A stretch of DNA of 5,170 nucleotides from Streptomyces lilacinus (GCA_000715685.1 KL569484.1:7808-12977); one strand, 5' to 3'; shown: positions 1 through 5,113, counted from the stretch's first letter. Numbers and translations are program-made. Notes: generated by a model not told the origin, from the sequence alone.

Positions 1-16
1 TGTGTATAAGAGACAG
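1..16. other. Residual Tn5/Nextera mosaic-end adapter (artefact)
   Basis: The first 16 bases, TGTGTATAAGAGACAG, are identical to the 3' part of the 19-bp Tn5 mosaic end used in Nextera tagmentation libraries. The match ends exactly at base 16, and coding sequence of the neighbouring gene begins at base 17. This is untrimmed library adapter at a contig edge rather than a natural transposon: no transposase or second end is present. Bases 1-16 should be masked before any translation or homology search. Confidence 0.97.
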
Positions 17-263
17 CCCTGATGGTGTACGAGCCGTCGTCCAGCTGCGTCAGCTGGAAGACCTGGTAGACGTGCCGGGCGTCGCGGGTCAGGACGTCGT
101 GGCCGTAGTACTCGTCCAGGTTGGTGTCGTCGCTGTACACCTGGATCGACTTGGTGATCGGCGCCGGCGCGGCCGTCGTGTCGGCCGCGGCGGGCGCGGC
201 GGCGGCCCCCGCCAGGACGCCGGCGGCCGCGAGGGTGAGCGCGAGCTTTCTGGTTCTGGCCAT
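17..263 (-). CDS. Secreted protein of unknown function, 3' end missing
   Basis: The reading frame starts at ATG 263-261 and runs off the genomic sequence at base 17, giving 82 complete codons and no stop. A good ribosome binding site (AAGGAAG, 276-270) lies 6 nt before the ATG. Residues 1-27 form a typical Sec signal peptide: a basic start (MARTRK), an Ala/Leu hydrophobic core, and an Ala-rich end with a likely AxA cleavage site before Asp28. The mature part begins with a short Ala/Pro/Thr linker, then a soluble-looking segment (SIQVYSDDTNLDEYYGHDV at residues 39-57) rich in Asp and Tyr. I do not recognise the family and assign no function. The protein is presumably exported and released, since no lipobox Cys is seen. 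It is transcribed divergently from the PAP2-like gene. The truncation comes from the contig edge, not from mutation. Confidence 0.75.
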
Positions 264-275
264 GGTGTTCTTCCT

Positions 276-305
276 TTCCATTGGTTTCCGCTGGTTTCCG
301 TTGGT
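276..305 (-). repeat. Three 10-bp tandem repeats before the secreted-protein gene
   Basis: Read on the minus strand, three adjacent decamers fit ACCA(A/G)(C/T)GGAA: ACCAACGGAA (305-296), ACCAGCGGAA (295-286) and ACCAATGGAA (285-276). They run directly into the ribosome binding site of the gene that starts at 263, and the last unit overlaps its first bases. The period equals one DNA helical turn. They could be phased operator half-sites, a leader element acting on translation, or a chance expansion. A weak promoter candidate further up (TAGCTT at 331-326, with a poor -35 17 bp away at 354-349) would place the repeats inside the 5' leader. Confidence 0.6.
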
Positions 306-783
306 CGGGCTTTACGACGCTCGGAAAGCTATGTGCTGGGGCGGTGGCGAACCAGTGGGATTCGGGTCATGTGCCAGGTAAAAGGTACGGAATTCAACAC
401 GGCCGGTATTCCCGCGTTTTATGGGTGCGGGCAAGTACGTGTTACGGCCGCCTTCGCGGTGGCGGTAATCCGGCCGTGTCACCTGCGGCGTCGCGGGGCG
501 TGGGCGCCGTGTTGCCAGCGACAGGCGGGGACTTCCGGACATTGCGCGTGCGAACGTGGAGACGGTGCCGCGTCCTGTTCCCGGCGAGGGGGCGCGTGGC
601 CGATGTGCGGGCTGTCCGCCGGCAGGATCGTTCGCACCACCCGTGCCGCGAACCCCACTCGCACCGCTCCGATAGCATGTTCGGACTCATGACGATCGCC
701 CTCATCGCCCGTCCTTCACCGGAAGCCGTGCCGTCCGGCACGGAAAACGACCTGGTGAACCAACCAACAAATCGGCCAAAGAA
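306..783. other. Divergent intergenic region, no convincing gene
   Basis: About 480 bp separate the secreted-protein gene from the PAP2-like gene. Frames are open on both strands, but their predicted products are Arg/Pro/Gly-rich with no recognisable domain, no convincing ribosome binding site, and no actinobacterial codon pattern. The left part (about 360-440) is relatively AT-rich and could hold the promoter of the minus-strand gene. The right part carries an 18-bp palindrome (726-743). I found no tRNA or riboswitch, and no promoter strong enough to name for the plus-strand gene. The length leaves room for two promoters and an undetected small RNA. Confidence 0.6.
726..743. repeat. 18-bp perfect palindrome upstream of the PAP2-like gene
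   Basis: CCGTGCCG and CGGCACGG form a perfect 8-bp inverted repeat around a central TC. It lies 40 bp before the TTG at 784. The bases that follow on the plus strand are AAAACGA, and there is no T-run on either strand in the right position, so an intrinsic terminator is unlikely. A dimeric regulator site for the PAP2-like gene is possible. In GC-rich DNA such palindromes can also arise by chance. Confidence 0.4.
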
Positions 784-2154
784 TTGATATCTAGAGCATC
801 GCGGGTGTTTTCGCGGACAAACGGCAGAATTGCATTCGCCGCGTGGCGTCAACCACGGGCGATGCTGTGGACCGCGGCCGGTGCGGTGGCCCTCGCATTC
901 CTCATCGCGCTGGAGATCGCCGCACGTCATTACGGCCATCGGGGGCCGATTACCAACCAGGCCCGAGAGGTGATCTTCGCCCCCAAATCGGGGCCGCTGC
1001 TGTACGCCAGCATGGCGTTGATGACGGTGGTGCTCACCTGGCGGCAACGGTTCATCGCGATCGGTGCCGCGATCGGCATCGACATCGCCTTCTTCCTGGT
1101 GCGATGGGCGATCGACGCCAAGATGATGTTCGGCAACGGCGCGTTGTGGGTGATTCTCGGCTGTGCGGTCATCGCCGTCACGCGCCGCACCGGGCAGGAA
1201 CGCGTCCTGCTGCTGAAGGCCGTCGGGCTGGGCCTGCTGCTGGTGACCGGCCGCAAGACGGGTGATGCCTGGCTGCTCATCACGTCGAAGACCCGCCCGA
1301 CGGTGCTCGACCTGTACGTGGCGACCGCCGACCACGCGCTGGGCAACCCCTCGTGGGTGGCGGGCCGGATCGTCGAGGCCACCGGTTCGATCGGCGCGCA
1401 TGTTCTCGACTGGGTCTACATCCAGCTCGCGGTGGCCGCGGTCACCGTCACGCTGTACCAGCTGCGTCATGTGGCGGCCGAGCGCCGCTTCCCGCGCCAT
1501 CACCTGGTGCGCACCTTTTTGGTGATCGGCCTGCTCGGGCCGGGCATCTACATGATCTTCCCGGTGGTCGGACCGATCTTCGCCTACGGCACCGGCGCCT
1601 TCGACACCGGCGGCGAGCACTGGGCGGTGGCCAACCTGTGGCCGCACACGCCGCCACCGCTCGGTATCCCGCACCCGATTCCGTACGACGAGATCACCCC
1701 ACGCAACTGCATGCCCAGCCTGCACACGGCGTGGGCCACCGCGATCTTCATCCATTCCCGCAAGGGCCCACGAATTCTGCGCTTCGCAGGCGCGTTCTGG
1801 CTGATCGCCACGCTCGGCGCCACGCTGGGCTTCGGCTACCACTACGGCGCGGACATCCTCGCCGGCGTGGTGTTCACGGTCACCATCGAGGCAGCTCTGC
1901 GCTCGCAGGCACGTGGCTGGGACCGGTCGGGAATCCAGCTGGTCGCTTACGGCGCGACCGTTTTTGCTGCGCTGTTGGTGTCCTATCGCTATCTGCCGAT
2001 GGAAATGGCCGAACATCCGTGGGTGTTCGGACCGCTTCTCGTTCTGGCGATGGCGTCGGTGGTCTACGGCTTCGTACGGACCACGAAGGTATGGGAACCG
2101 GAAGCGGCTGTGCCGGCGGCGCGGCAACCGGAACCGCAGCCCGAGCTGGTGTGA
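784..2154 (+). CDS. PAP2-superfamily (Aur1/inositolphosphotransferase-like) integral membrane protein
   Basis: The 456-residue product is strongly hydrophobic, with about ten membrane segments (for example residues 27-47, 72-85, 91-110, 119-133, 140-155, 210-226, 242-268, 331-372 as a cluster, 384-401 and 413-431). Two core PAP2 motifs are visible late in the protein: NCMPSLHTAW (308-317, with PSLH at 311-314) and HYGADILAG (353-361, with His353 and Asp357). In this superfamily these His residues and the Asp form the active site that transfers or hydrolyses phosphate on a lipid or other phosphoester. The classical first motif KxxxxxxRP is not seen, which fits the Aur1-like branch. The substrate cannot be read from the sequence. 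The C-terminal tail (435-456) is Ala/Pro/Glu-rich and probably cytosolic. The start is uncertain. TTG 784 is the first possible one, but its first 17 codons use many A/T-ending codons and no clear ribosome binding site precedes it. GTG 805 and ATG 862 (residue 27, at the first membrane helix) are alternatives. Confidence 0.88.
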   Translation: MISRASRVFSRTNGRIAFAAWRQPRAMLWTAAGAVALAFLIALEIAARHYGHRGPITNQAREVIFAPKSGPLLYASMALMTVVLTWRQRFIAIGAAIGIDIAFFLVRWAIDAKMMFGNGALWVILGCAVIAVTRRTGQERVLLLKAVGLGLLLVTGRKTGDAWLLITSKTRPTVLDLYVATADHALGNPSWVAGRIVEATGSIGAHVLDWVYIQLAVAAVTVTLYQLRHVAAERRFPRHHLVRTFLVIGLLGPGIYMIFPVVGPIFAYGTGAFDTGGEHWAVANLWPHTPPPLGIPHPIPYDEITPRNCMPSLHTAWATAIFIHSRKGPRILRFAGAFWLIATLGATLGFGYHYGADILAGVVFTVTIEAALRSQARGWDRSGIQLVAYGATVFAALLVSYRYLPMEMAEHPWVFGPLLVLAMASVVYGFVRTTKVWEPEAAVPAARQPEPQPELV

Positions 2155-2327
2155 GGGGGCCCCGGCCCCGCCCCTTCACCGTTTCCAGGCCCTGACCCCC
2201 TCGGCGAGGAACGCCGCCCGGCGGGACGACCGATGTCTGGGCGGTGGCAGGGCCGATCGACGCTGCGGGATACGGCCGACAAGCCGCCTACGAGTCGGAA
2301 CCGGCGGGCGCTTCTCCCCTCCGGGTG

Positions 2328-2368
2328 AAAAAACGGGTGGTTCGCGCTGCCGGAGCGCGAACCACCCG
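2328..2368 (-). terminator. Strong intrinsic terminator of the marR-family gene
   Basis: Bases 2334-2348 (CGGGTGGTTCGCGCT) and 2354-2368 are perfect reverse complements, giving a 15-bp GC-rich stem with a 5-nt loop. On the minus strand the stem is followed at once by TTTTTT (2333-2328), the classical Rho-independent layout. It lies 30 bp after the stop codon of the MarR-family gene. For transcription arriving from the PAP2-like gene on the plus strand the same hairpin would form but without a U-run, so it may still slow or partly stop read-through between these convergent genes. A weaker GC hairpin (2156-2169) directly after the PAP2-like stop codon may also contribute. Confidence 0.93.
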
Positions 2369-2398
2369 ACGTACCGCCCGCCGCGAAAACGCGAGGCG

Positions 2399-2875
2399 TC
2401 AGCCCCGGCCGCGCGTCGAGCGCAGGTGCTTCGCCACCGGCAGCAGGGCCTGGTGGAGAGCCTTGAGGTCCTCCGGCGGGAGGCGGTCGATGAAGTGCTC
2501 GCGGACGGACGCGACATGGTGCGGCGCGACCTTCCGCATCGTGTCCCAGCCGTGGTCGGTCAGGACGGCGTACAGGCCGCGCCGGTCGGACTCGCAGTTG
2601 ACGCGGCGGACGAGGCCGGCGGTCTCCATGCGGGTGATCTGGTGGGAGAGGCGGCTCTTGGACTGCAGGGTGGCGGTGGCGAGGTCGCTCATCCGCATCC
2701 GGTGGTCTTCCGACTCCGAAAGGTTGACCAGGATCTCGTAGTCGTTGTTGGTGAGGCCGAACGGCTGGAGATCCCGTTCGAGCTGGTGCATCAGCAGCCG
2801 GCTCACTTCCAGGTGGGCACGCCAGGCGGCCTGCTCCTCGTCGCTGAGCCAGCGGGTGCCGTTCTCGGTGTCCAT
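2399..2875 (-). CDS. MarR-family winged-helix transcriptional regulator
   Basis: The 158-residue length is normal for a MarR protein. The order of elements fits the family: N-terminal dimerisation helix (about 12-36), a helix at 41-52 (LTNNDYEILVNL), helix-turn-helix with MSDLATAT (62-69) and a recognition helix from about 71-86 (SKSRLSHQITRM), then a beta wing (88-107) with the family signature SDRRGLYAVLT at 96-106. The C-terminal helices (111-150) complete the dimer interface. These proteins bind palindromic operators as dimers, often repress themselves and a neighbour, and release DNA on binding small phenolic or other ligands, or on oxidation. The single Cys94 sits in the wing, not at the N-terminal position of OhrR-type sensors, so redox sensing is not supported. 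The start ATG 2875-2873 sits 6 nt after a -10-like TAGAAT. AGGTAG (2890-2885) would be a fair ribosome binding site if a longer transcript exists. The ligand and targets are unknown. Confidence 0.95.
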   Translation of the reverse strand: MDTENGTRWLSDEEQAAWRAHLEVSRLLMHQLERDLQPFGLTNNDYEILVNLSESEDHRMRMSDLATATLQSKSRLSHQITRMETAGLVRRVNCESDRRGLYAVLTDHGWDTMRKVAPHHVASVREHFIDRLPPEDLKALHQALLPVAKHLRSTRGRG

Positions 2876-2881
2876 AGATGG

Positions 2882-2919
2882 ATTCTACCTAAAGAAGTTG
2901 AAAGATTAACGAATATTAA
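2882..2919 (-). promoter_or_regulatory. AT-rich promoter of the marR-family gene, leaderless layout
   Basis: On the minus strand a -10-like TAGAAT (2887-2882) lies exactly 6 nt before the ATG, so transcription would start at or next to the A of the start codon. This is the common actinobacterial leaderless arrangement. A weak -35 (TTAATC, 2909-2904) lies 16 bp upstream. The stretch 2882-2919 is strikingly AT-rich for this genome. TTAA-N6-TTAA (2906-2919) overlaps the -35 and is an imperfect dyad of the size used by MarR dimers, so autoregulation is plausible but not shown. Confidence 0.6.
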
Positions 2920-2952
2920 GGGATGAGATCGAGGTCGCGCGTTCGATCCGTC

Positions 2953-2966
2953 ACCCTCCGCAGGGT
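2953..2966 (-). terminator. Weak hairpin after the AIM24 operon
   Basis: ACCCT-GCGG-AGGGT on the minus strand forms a 5-bp stem with a 4-nt loop, 5 nt after the last AIM24 stop codon. No T-run follows. It may be a weak or factor-dependent terminator, or merely a 3' end-protecting structure. Transcription could continue into the MarR-family gene 96 bp further on. Confidence 0.3.
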
Positions 2967-2971
2967 ACCGC

Positions 2972-3742
2972 TCACAGCCCGAAGCGGCGCTGGAGGTCTC
3001 CCAGCTGGCCCGGGAGACGCGGGGTCATTGGCTGGTTTCCGTGACTTGCGTGCGGCGGCACGCCGGCCTCGGGCGGTGGGCCGTCGCCCGTGGCGATCTC
3101 GTCCATGAGCTGCTCGGTGGACTGCAGCAGCACCGTGCCCGCGCCAACGAACTCGAACTGGTGCTCCTCGCCCGACGCGCCGCCGAGCCCCGTGAGGCGC
3201 CGGACGCCGCCCATGACGCCCCTCATGTACTGGTGGTCGTAGTGGTGGCAGGGCGAAGGGCAGTCGGCCCAGCCGACCAGGGCCTGGGGGTCGACGCGGA
3301 TCGGCGGCTCGACGAAGACGACCGGCCCGTTGGACGCGGCGACGAACTTGCCGGTGCCGATCAGGGTCAGGAAGCCCGGGATGATCGACTGCTTGAGCGA
3401 GAGCGTCGGCTCGAAGGCGAGGAGGTTGCCGGAGCGGACGGTGAGGTTGCCGTCCTCGAGGTCGTAGGAGTTGACGTCGAAGCTGCGGTCGGCGAGCAGC
3501 ATCTTGCCCTGGCCCTCGGCGACGACCCAGTCCGCGGCGTGGAGGGGGGAGTGGAAGCTGCCGGCGATGAGGCGGTCGAGGGGGCCGTGGCCGATGCCGT
3601 GGAAGTTGATCTGCCCGTAGTAGGCGATCATCTTCCCCTTCTGCAGGAACCACTGGCCCTTGAGGTCGACGCTGAAGGCGTACGGGTTGACGTTGTCGTT
3701 GCTCGGGAGAGTCGACGCGTCGTGGATGACGGGGCTGGTCAC
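2972..3742 (-). CDS. AIM24 family protein, third in operon, with Cys/His insertion and Pro-rich tail
   Basis: The product has 256 residues. The start is GTG 3742-3740, preceded by GGAGGAG 5 nt upstream; it overlaps the preceding gene by 4 nt (GTGA), which indicates translational coupling. It shares the landmarks of its two neighbours: KGKMIAYYGQINF (35-47), GNLLAFEPTL (105-114), RVDPQALVGWAD (149-160) and a closing strand EFVGAGTVLLQSTE (197-210). These place it in the AIM24 family (TRAP-like beta fold). Yeast Aim24 supports inner mitochondrial membrane organisation; the role of bacterial members is not established. Two features set it apart from its paralogues. One is CPSPCHHYDH at 161-170, a CxxxCHHxxH cluster that could bind a metal. 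The other is a C-terminal extension (about 215-256) with a PPPEAGVPPH stretch and a short basic end (LQRRFGL). There is no signal peptide and no clear membrane helix, so a cytosolic or membrane-peripheral location is inferred. No exact substrate or partner can be stated. Confidence 0.92.
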   Translation of the reverse strand: MTSPVIHDASTLPSNDNVNPYAFSVDLKGQWFLQKGKMIAYYGQINFHGIGHGPLDRLIAGSFHSPLHAADWVVAEGQGKMLLADRSFDVNSYDLEDGNLTVRSGNLLAFEPTLSLKQSIIPGFLTLIGTGKFVAASNGPVVFVEPPIRVDPQALVGWADCPSPCHHYDHQYMRGVMGGVRRLTGLGGASGEEHQFEFVGAGTVLLQSTEQLMDEIATGDGPPPEAGVPPHASHGNQPMTPRLPGQLGDLQRRFGL

Positions 3743-4389
3743 AGCTTCTCCTCCGAGGCCTGGACGTACACCGTGCCGGTCCCGGACAGCTCGAGACGGA
3801 AGGCCTCGCCGCTGCCGCGGCCGACGACCTCGCGCCAGCCGAGGGCGGCCGTCAGCTTGTTGCGGACGTCGCCGCGGTGGGCGACGTAGGCCTGGGGGTC
3901 GACGACGACGGGCCGCTGCGGGGTGATGGGCAGCTCGATGAAGCCGCCGTGGGCCATCACGGCGACGGCGCCGTGGCCCTTGAGGGTGGTGGTGAAGAGC
4001 CCCTGGCCGGTGACCTGGCCGCGGACCATGCCCATGACGCCGCCCTGGGAGCCCATGAACATCGTGCCCTGCTGCAGGGTGCCGTCGAAGGCGAGCAGCC
4101 GGTCCGCCTCGACGTAGAGGGTGTCGCCCGAGAGCTCGATGACGTGCACGTGGTGGCCGCCGTGGCCGAACATCACGGTGCCGTTGCCCTCGACGGTCAT
4201 CAGCGGGGTGGCCTCGTTGGCGATGCGGCGGCCGATCATGCCCATGACGCCGCCCTGGCCGCCGGTGATGCTGGGCGTGAAGGACACGTCGCCCTTGTAC
4301 GCGAGCATGGCGCCGCGCTGGCTGAAGAGCCGCTGGCCGGGGACGACCTGCGCCTCGACCATGCGGGAATTGAGGAGCCGGAACGGCAT
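3739..4389 (-). CDS. AIM24 family protein, second in operon
   Basis: The product has 216 residues, close to the size of the first paralogue. The ATG (4389-4387) shares one base with the upstream stop (TGATG). A G-rich ribosome binding site (GGGGGTGA) lies inside the end of the preceding gene. AIM24 landmarks match the first gene: MLAYKGDVSF (28-37), SGDTLYVEADRLLA (87-100), GQGLFTTTLKGHG (128-140), VDPQAYVAHRG (163-173) and GSGEAFRLEL with VYVQASE (192-213). Two glycine/methionine loops are nearly the same, GGVMGMIGRR (46-55) and GGVMGMVRGQ (116-125), spaced 70 residues apart and encoded by an identical 22-bp DNA segment. A His/Gly patch (GHGGHHVH, 75-82) lies between them. The loops are non-polar enough to touch a membrane or an oligomer interface, but this is inference. 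No signal peptide, membrane helix or catalytic motif is seen. A hetero-oligomer with the two neighbours is plausible. Confidence 0.93.
   Translation of the reverse strand: MPFRLLNSRMVEAQVVPGQRLFSQRGAMLAYKGDVSFTPSITGGQGGVMGMIGRRIANEATPLMTVEGNGTVMFGHGGHHVHVIELSGDTLYVEADRLLAFDGTLQQGTMFMGSQGGVMGMVRGQVTGQGLFTTTLKGHGAVAVMAHGGFIELPITPQRPVVVDPQAYVAHRGDVRNKLTAALGWREVVGRGSGEAFRLELSGTGTVYVQASEEKL
4027..4258 (-). repeat. Pair of identical 22-bp direct repeats inside the second AIM24 gene
   Basis: Bases 4027-4048 and 4237-4258 are identical over 22 bp and lie exactly 210 bp (70 codons) apart in the same frame. Both encode QGGVMGM (residues 45-51 and 115-121). Identity extends through synonymous positions, but very high GC3 leaves little freedom for difference. 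The pair may reflect the internal pseudo-symmetry of the AIM24 fold or recent gene conversion between the two halves. It is also a potential site for slippage or a 210-bp deletion. Confidence 0.8.
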
Positions 4390-5027
4390 CAGATGTCACC
4401 CCCGATGGTGTTGCGCTCGCTGGGCTGGACGTAGACGAGCCCGTCGCCCTCGAAGCGGATCTGGAACGCCTCGCCGGAGCCCTCGCCGATGAAGGTGCGG
4501 AAGTTCACGCCGGACTGGAAGTGCTGCTTGAGCCGGCCGGTGTGCGCGATGTACGCGCCGGGGTCGACCTGCAGCGGCAGCTGCGGGGTGACGCGCAGGA
4601 CGATCGCCGAGCCGTCGGAGAGGATGGCCGCCTGGCCGGTGCCCTCGACGGTGGTGGTGAACAGGCCGTTGCCCTGCGAGGCGCCGCGCAGGCCGGTGAA
4701 GGTGGTGCCGGTGCGCAGGGAGGAGTCCGTGCAGAGGAGGTTGCTCGCCTCCACGTAGAGGGTCTCGCCGCTGAGGGTCACGAGATTGATCTCACTCGCG
4801 CGATCGGCGAAGTAGCAGGTGCCGTGTCCTTTCACCTCCATGACTTCCATCTGCTCGCCGGTGAGCCGGCGCGTGACCATGCCGCGGAGGCCGTCACCGC
4901 CGCCGGTCAACTTCTTGAACGTCATATCTCCCTCGTACGCGACCATCGAGCCGTTCTTGGCCTTGACCGCGTCGCCGTTCATGTCGACGGCGAGGACTTT
5001 GCTCCCCTGGAGCCGAAACTGAGCCAC
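4389..5027 (-). CDS. AIM24 family protein, first in operon
   Basis: The product has 212 residues and starts at GTG 5027-5025. A TAGCGT -10-like box lies 6 nt upstream and only a poor AGGG lies close to the start, so leaderless translation from this GTG is the best reading. The family fold starts immediately (FRLQGSKVLAVDM, 4-16), leaving no room for a signal peptide. Further AIM24 landmarks are MVAYEGDMTF (28-37), GLRGMVTRRLTGE (46-58), SGETLYVEASNLL (86-98), GNGLFTTTVEGTG (119-131), VDPGAYIAHTG (154-164) and GSGEAFQIRF with LVYVQPSE (183-204). The protein is the most compact of the three paralogues and lacks both the repeated GGVMGM loops and the Cys/His insertion. It is presumably cytosolic or membrane-peripheral. 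As the promoter-proximal gene it would set expression of the whole set. The family assignment is firm; a biochemical role is unknown. Confidence 0.93.
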   Translation of the reverse strand: MAQFRLQGSKVLAVDMNGDAVKAKNGSMVAYEGDMTFKKLTGGGDGLRGMVTRRLTGEQMEVMEVKGHGTCYFADRASEINLVTLSGETLYVEASNLLCTDSSLRTGTTFTGLRGASQGNGLFTTTVEGTGQAAILSDGSAIVLRVTPQLPLQVDPGAYIAHTGRLKQHFQSGVNFRTFIGEGSGEAFQIRFEGDGLVYVQPSERNTIGGDI

Positions 5028-5033
5028 GCCCTG

Positions 5034-5061
5034 ACGCTAGCGGGCGGACATACGCCTCCAA
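5034..5061 (-). promoter_or_regulatory. Candidate leaderless promoter of the AIM24 operon
   Basis: On the minus strand TTGGAG (5061-5056) and TAGCGT (5039-5034) are separated by 16 bp, and the -10-like box ends 6 nt before the GTG start codon. This gives a transcript starting at or beside the GTG. TAGCGT keeps the key T, A and final T of a -10 box; TTGGAG keeps the TTG of a -35. The spacing matches that of the promoter of the MarR-family gene in this window. Confidence 0.5.
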
Positions 5062-5073
5062 CAGGCCCCATGG

Positions 5074-5113
5074 TCCCGGAATGCTCCCGGAACCTTCCGG
5101 ATCGGACCCGGAT
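5074..5113. promoter_or_regulatory. Four helically phased CCGGA elements upstream of the AIM24 promoter
   Basis: The pentamer CCGGA occurs at 5076, 5087, 5097 and 5108, with spacings of 11, 10 and 11 bp, so all copies face the same side of the helix. The first two copies share the longer form TCCCGGAA. The second and third copies together form a perfect dyad, CCGGAA-CC-TTCCGG (5087-5100). The array ends 13 bp upstream of the candidate -35, where an activator or cooperative repressor of the AIM24 operon would be expected. It could also act on a divergent gene to the right. The regulator is not identifiable from the sequence. Confidence 0.5.

Noticed and set aside
72..692. Plus-strand open frame of 206 codons across the left gene and intergenic region
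   Set aside because: It runs antisense to the signal-peptide gene, has no good ribosome binding site, and yields an Arg/Gly-rich product with no recognisable domain.
786..795. Overlapping EcoRV (GATATC) and XbaI (TCTAGA) sites suggesting cloning-vector sequence
   Set aside because: No other polylinker or vector sequence surrounds them, and they lie at the start of an otherwise normal gene. Chance is sufficient.
442..2127. Minus-strand open frame of 561 codons opposite the PAP2-like gene
   Set aside because: Its product is a low-complexity Arg/His/Asp/Gln-rich sequence without domains, and it lies antisense to a gene with clear membrane helices and PAP2 motifs. Such frames stay open in GC-rich DNA because stop codons are rare.
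2156..2169. GGGGC-CCCG-GCCCC hairpin as the terminator of the PAP2-like gene
   Set aside because: The stem is only 5 bp in a run of G and C with several alternative pairings and no T-run, so it is too weak to list as a separate terminator.
2929..2966. tRNA-like 3' end (GTTCGATCC with flanking GC stems), possible attachment site
   Set aside because: The T-loop string resembles a tRNA, but the flanking bases (GCGCG against CGTCA) do not pair as a T-stem, no anticodon or acceptor arm is found, and no integrase or phage gene is nearby.
3041..3889. Plus-strand open frames opposite the AIM24 genes (also 3877-4434 and 4521-5120)
   Set aside because: Their products are Val/Glu/Asp/Ala-rich shadow translations of the AIM24 genes, which have family motifs, overlapping start and stop codons, and proper codon use on the other strand.
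2399..5027. MarR-family gene as the fourth gene of the AIM24 operon
   Set aside because: A 96-bp gap, an AT-rich promoter with its own -10-like box, and a dedicated terminator indicate a separate unit. Some read-through remains possible because the hairpin after the AIM24 genes is weak.
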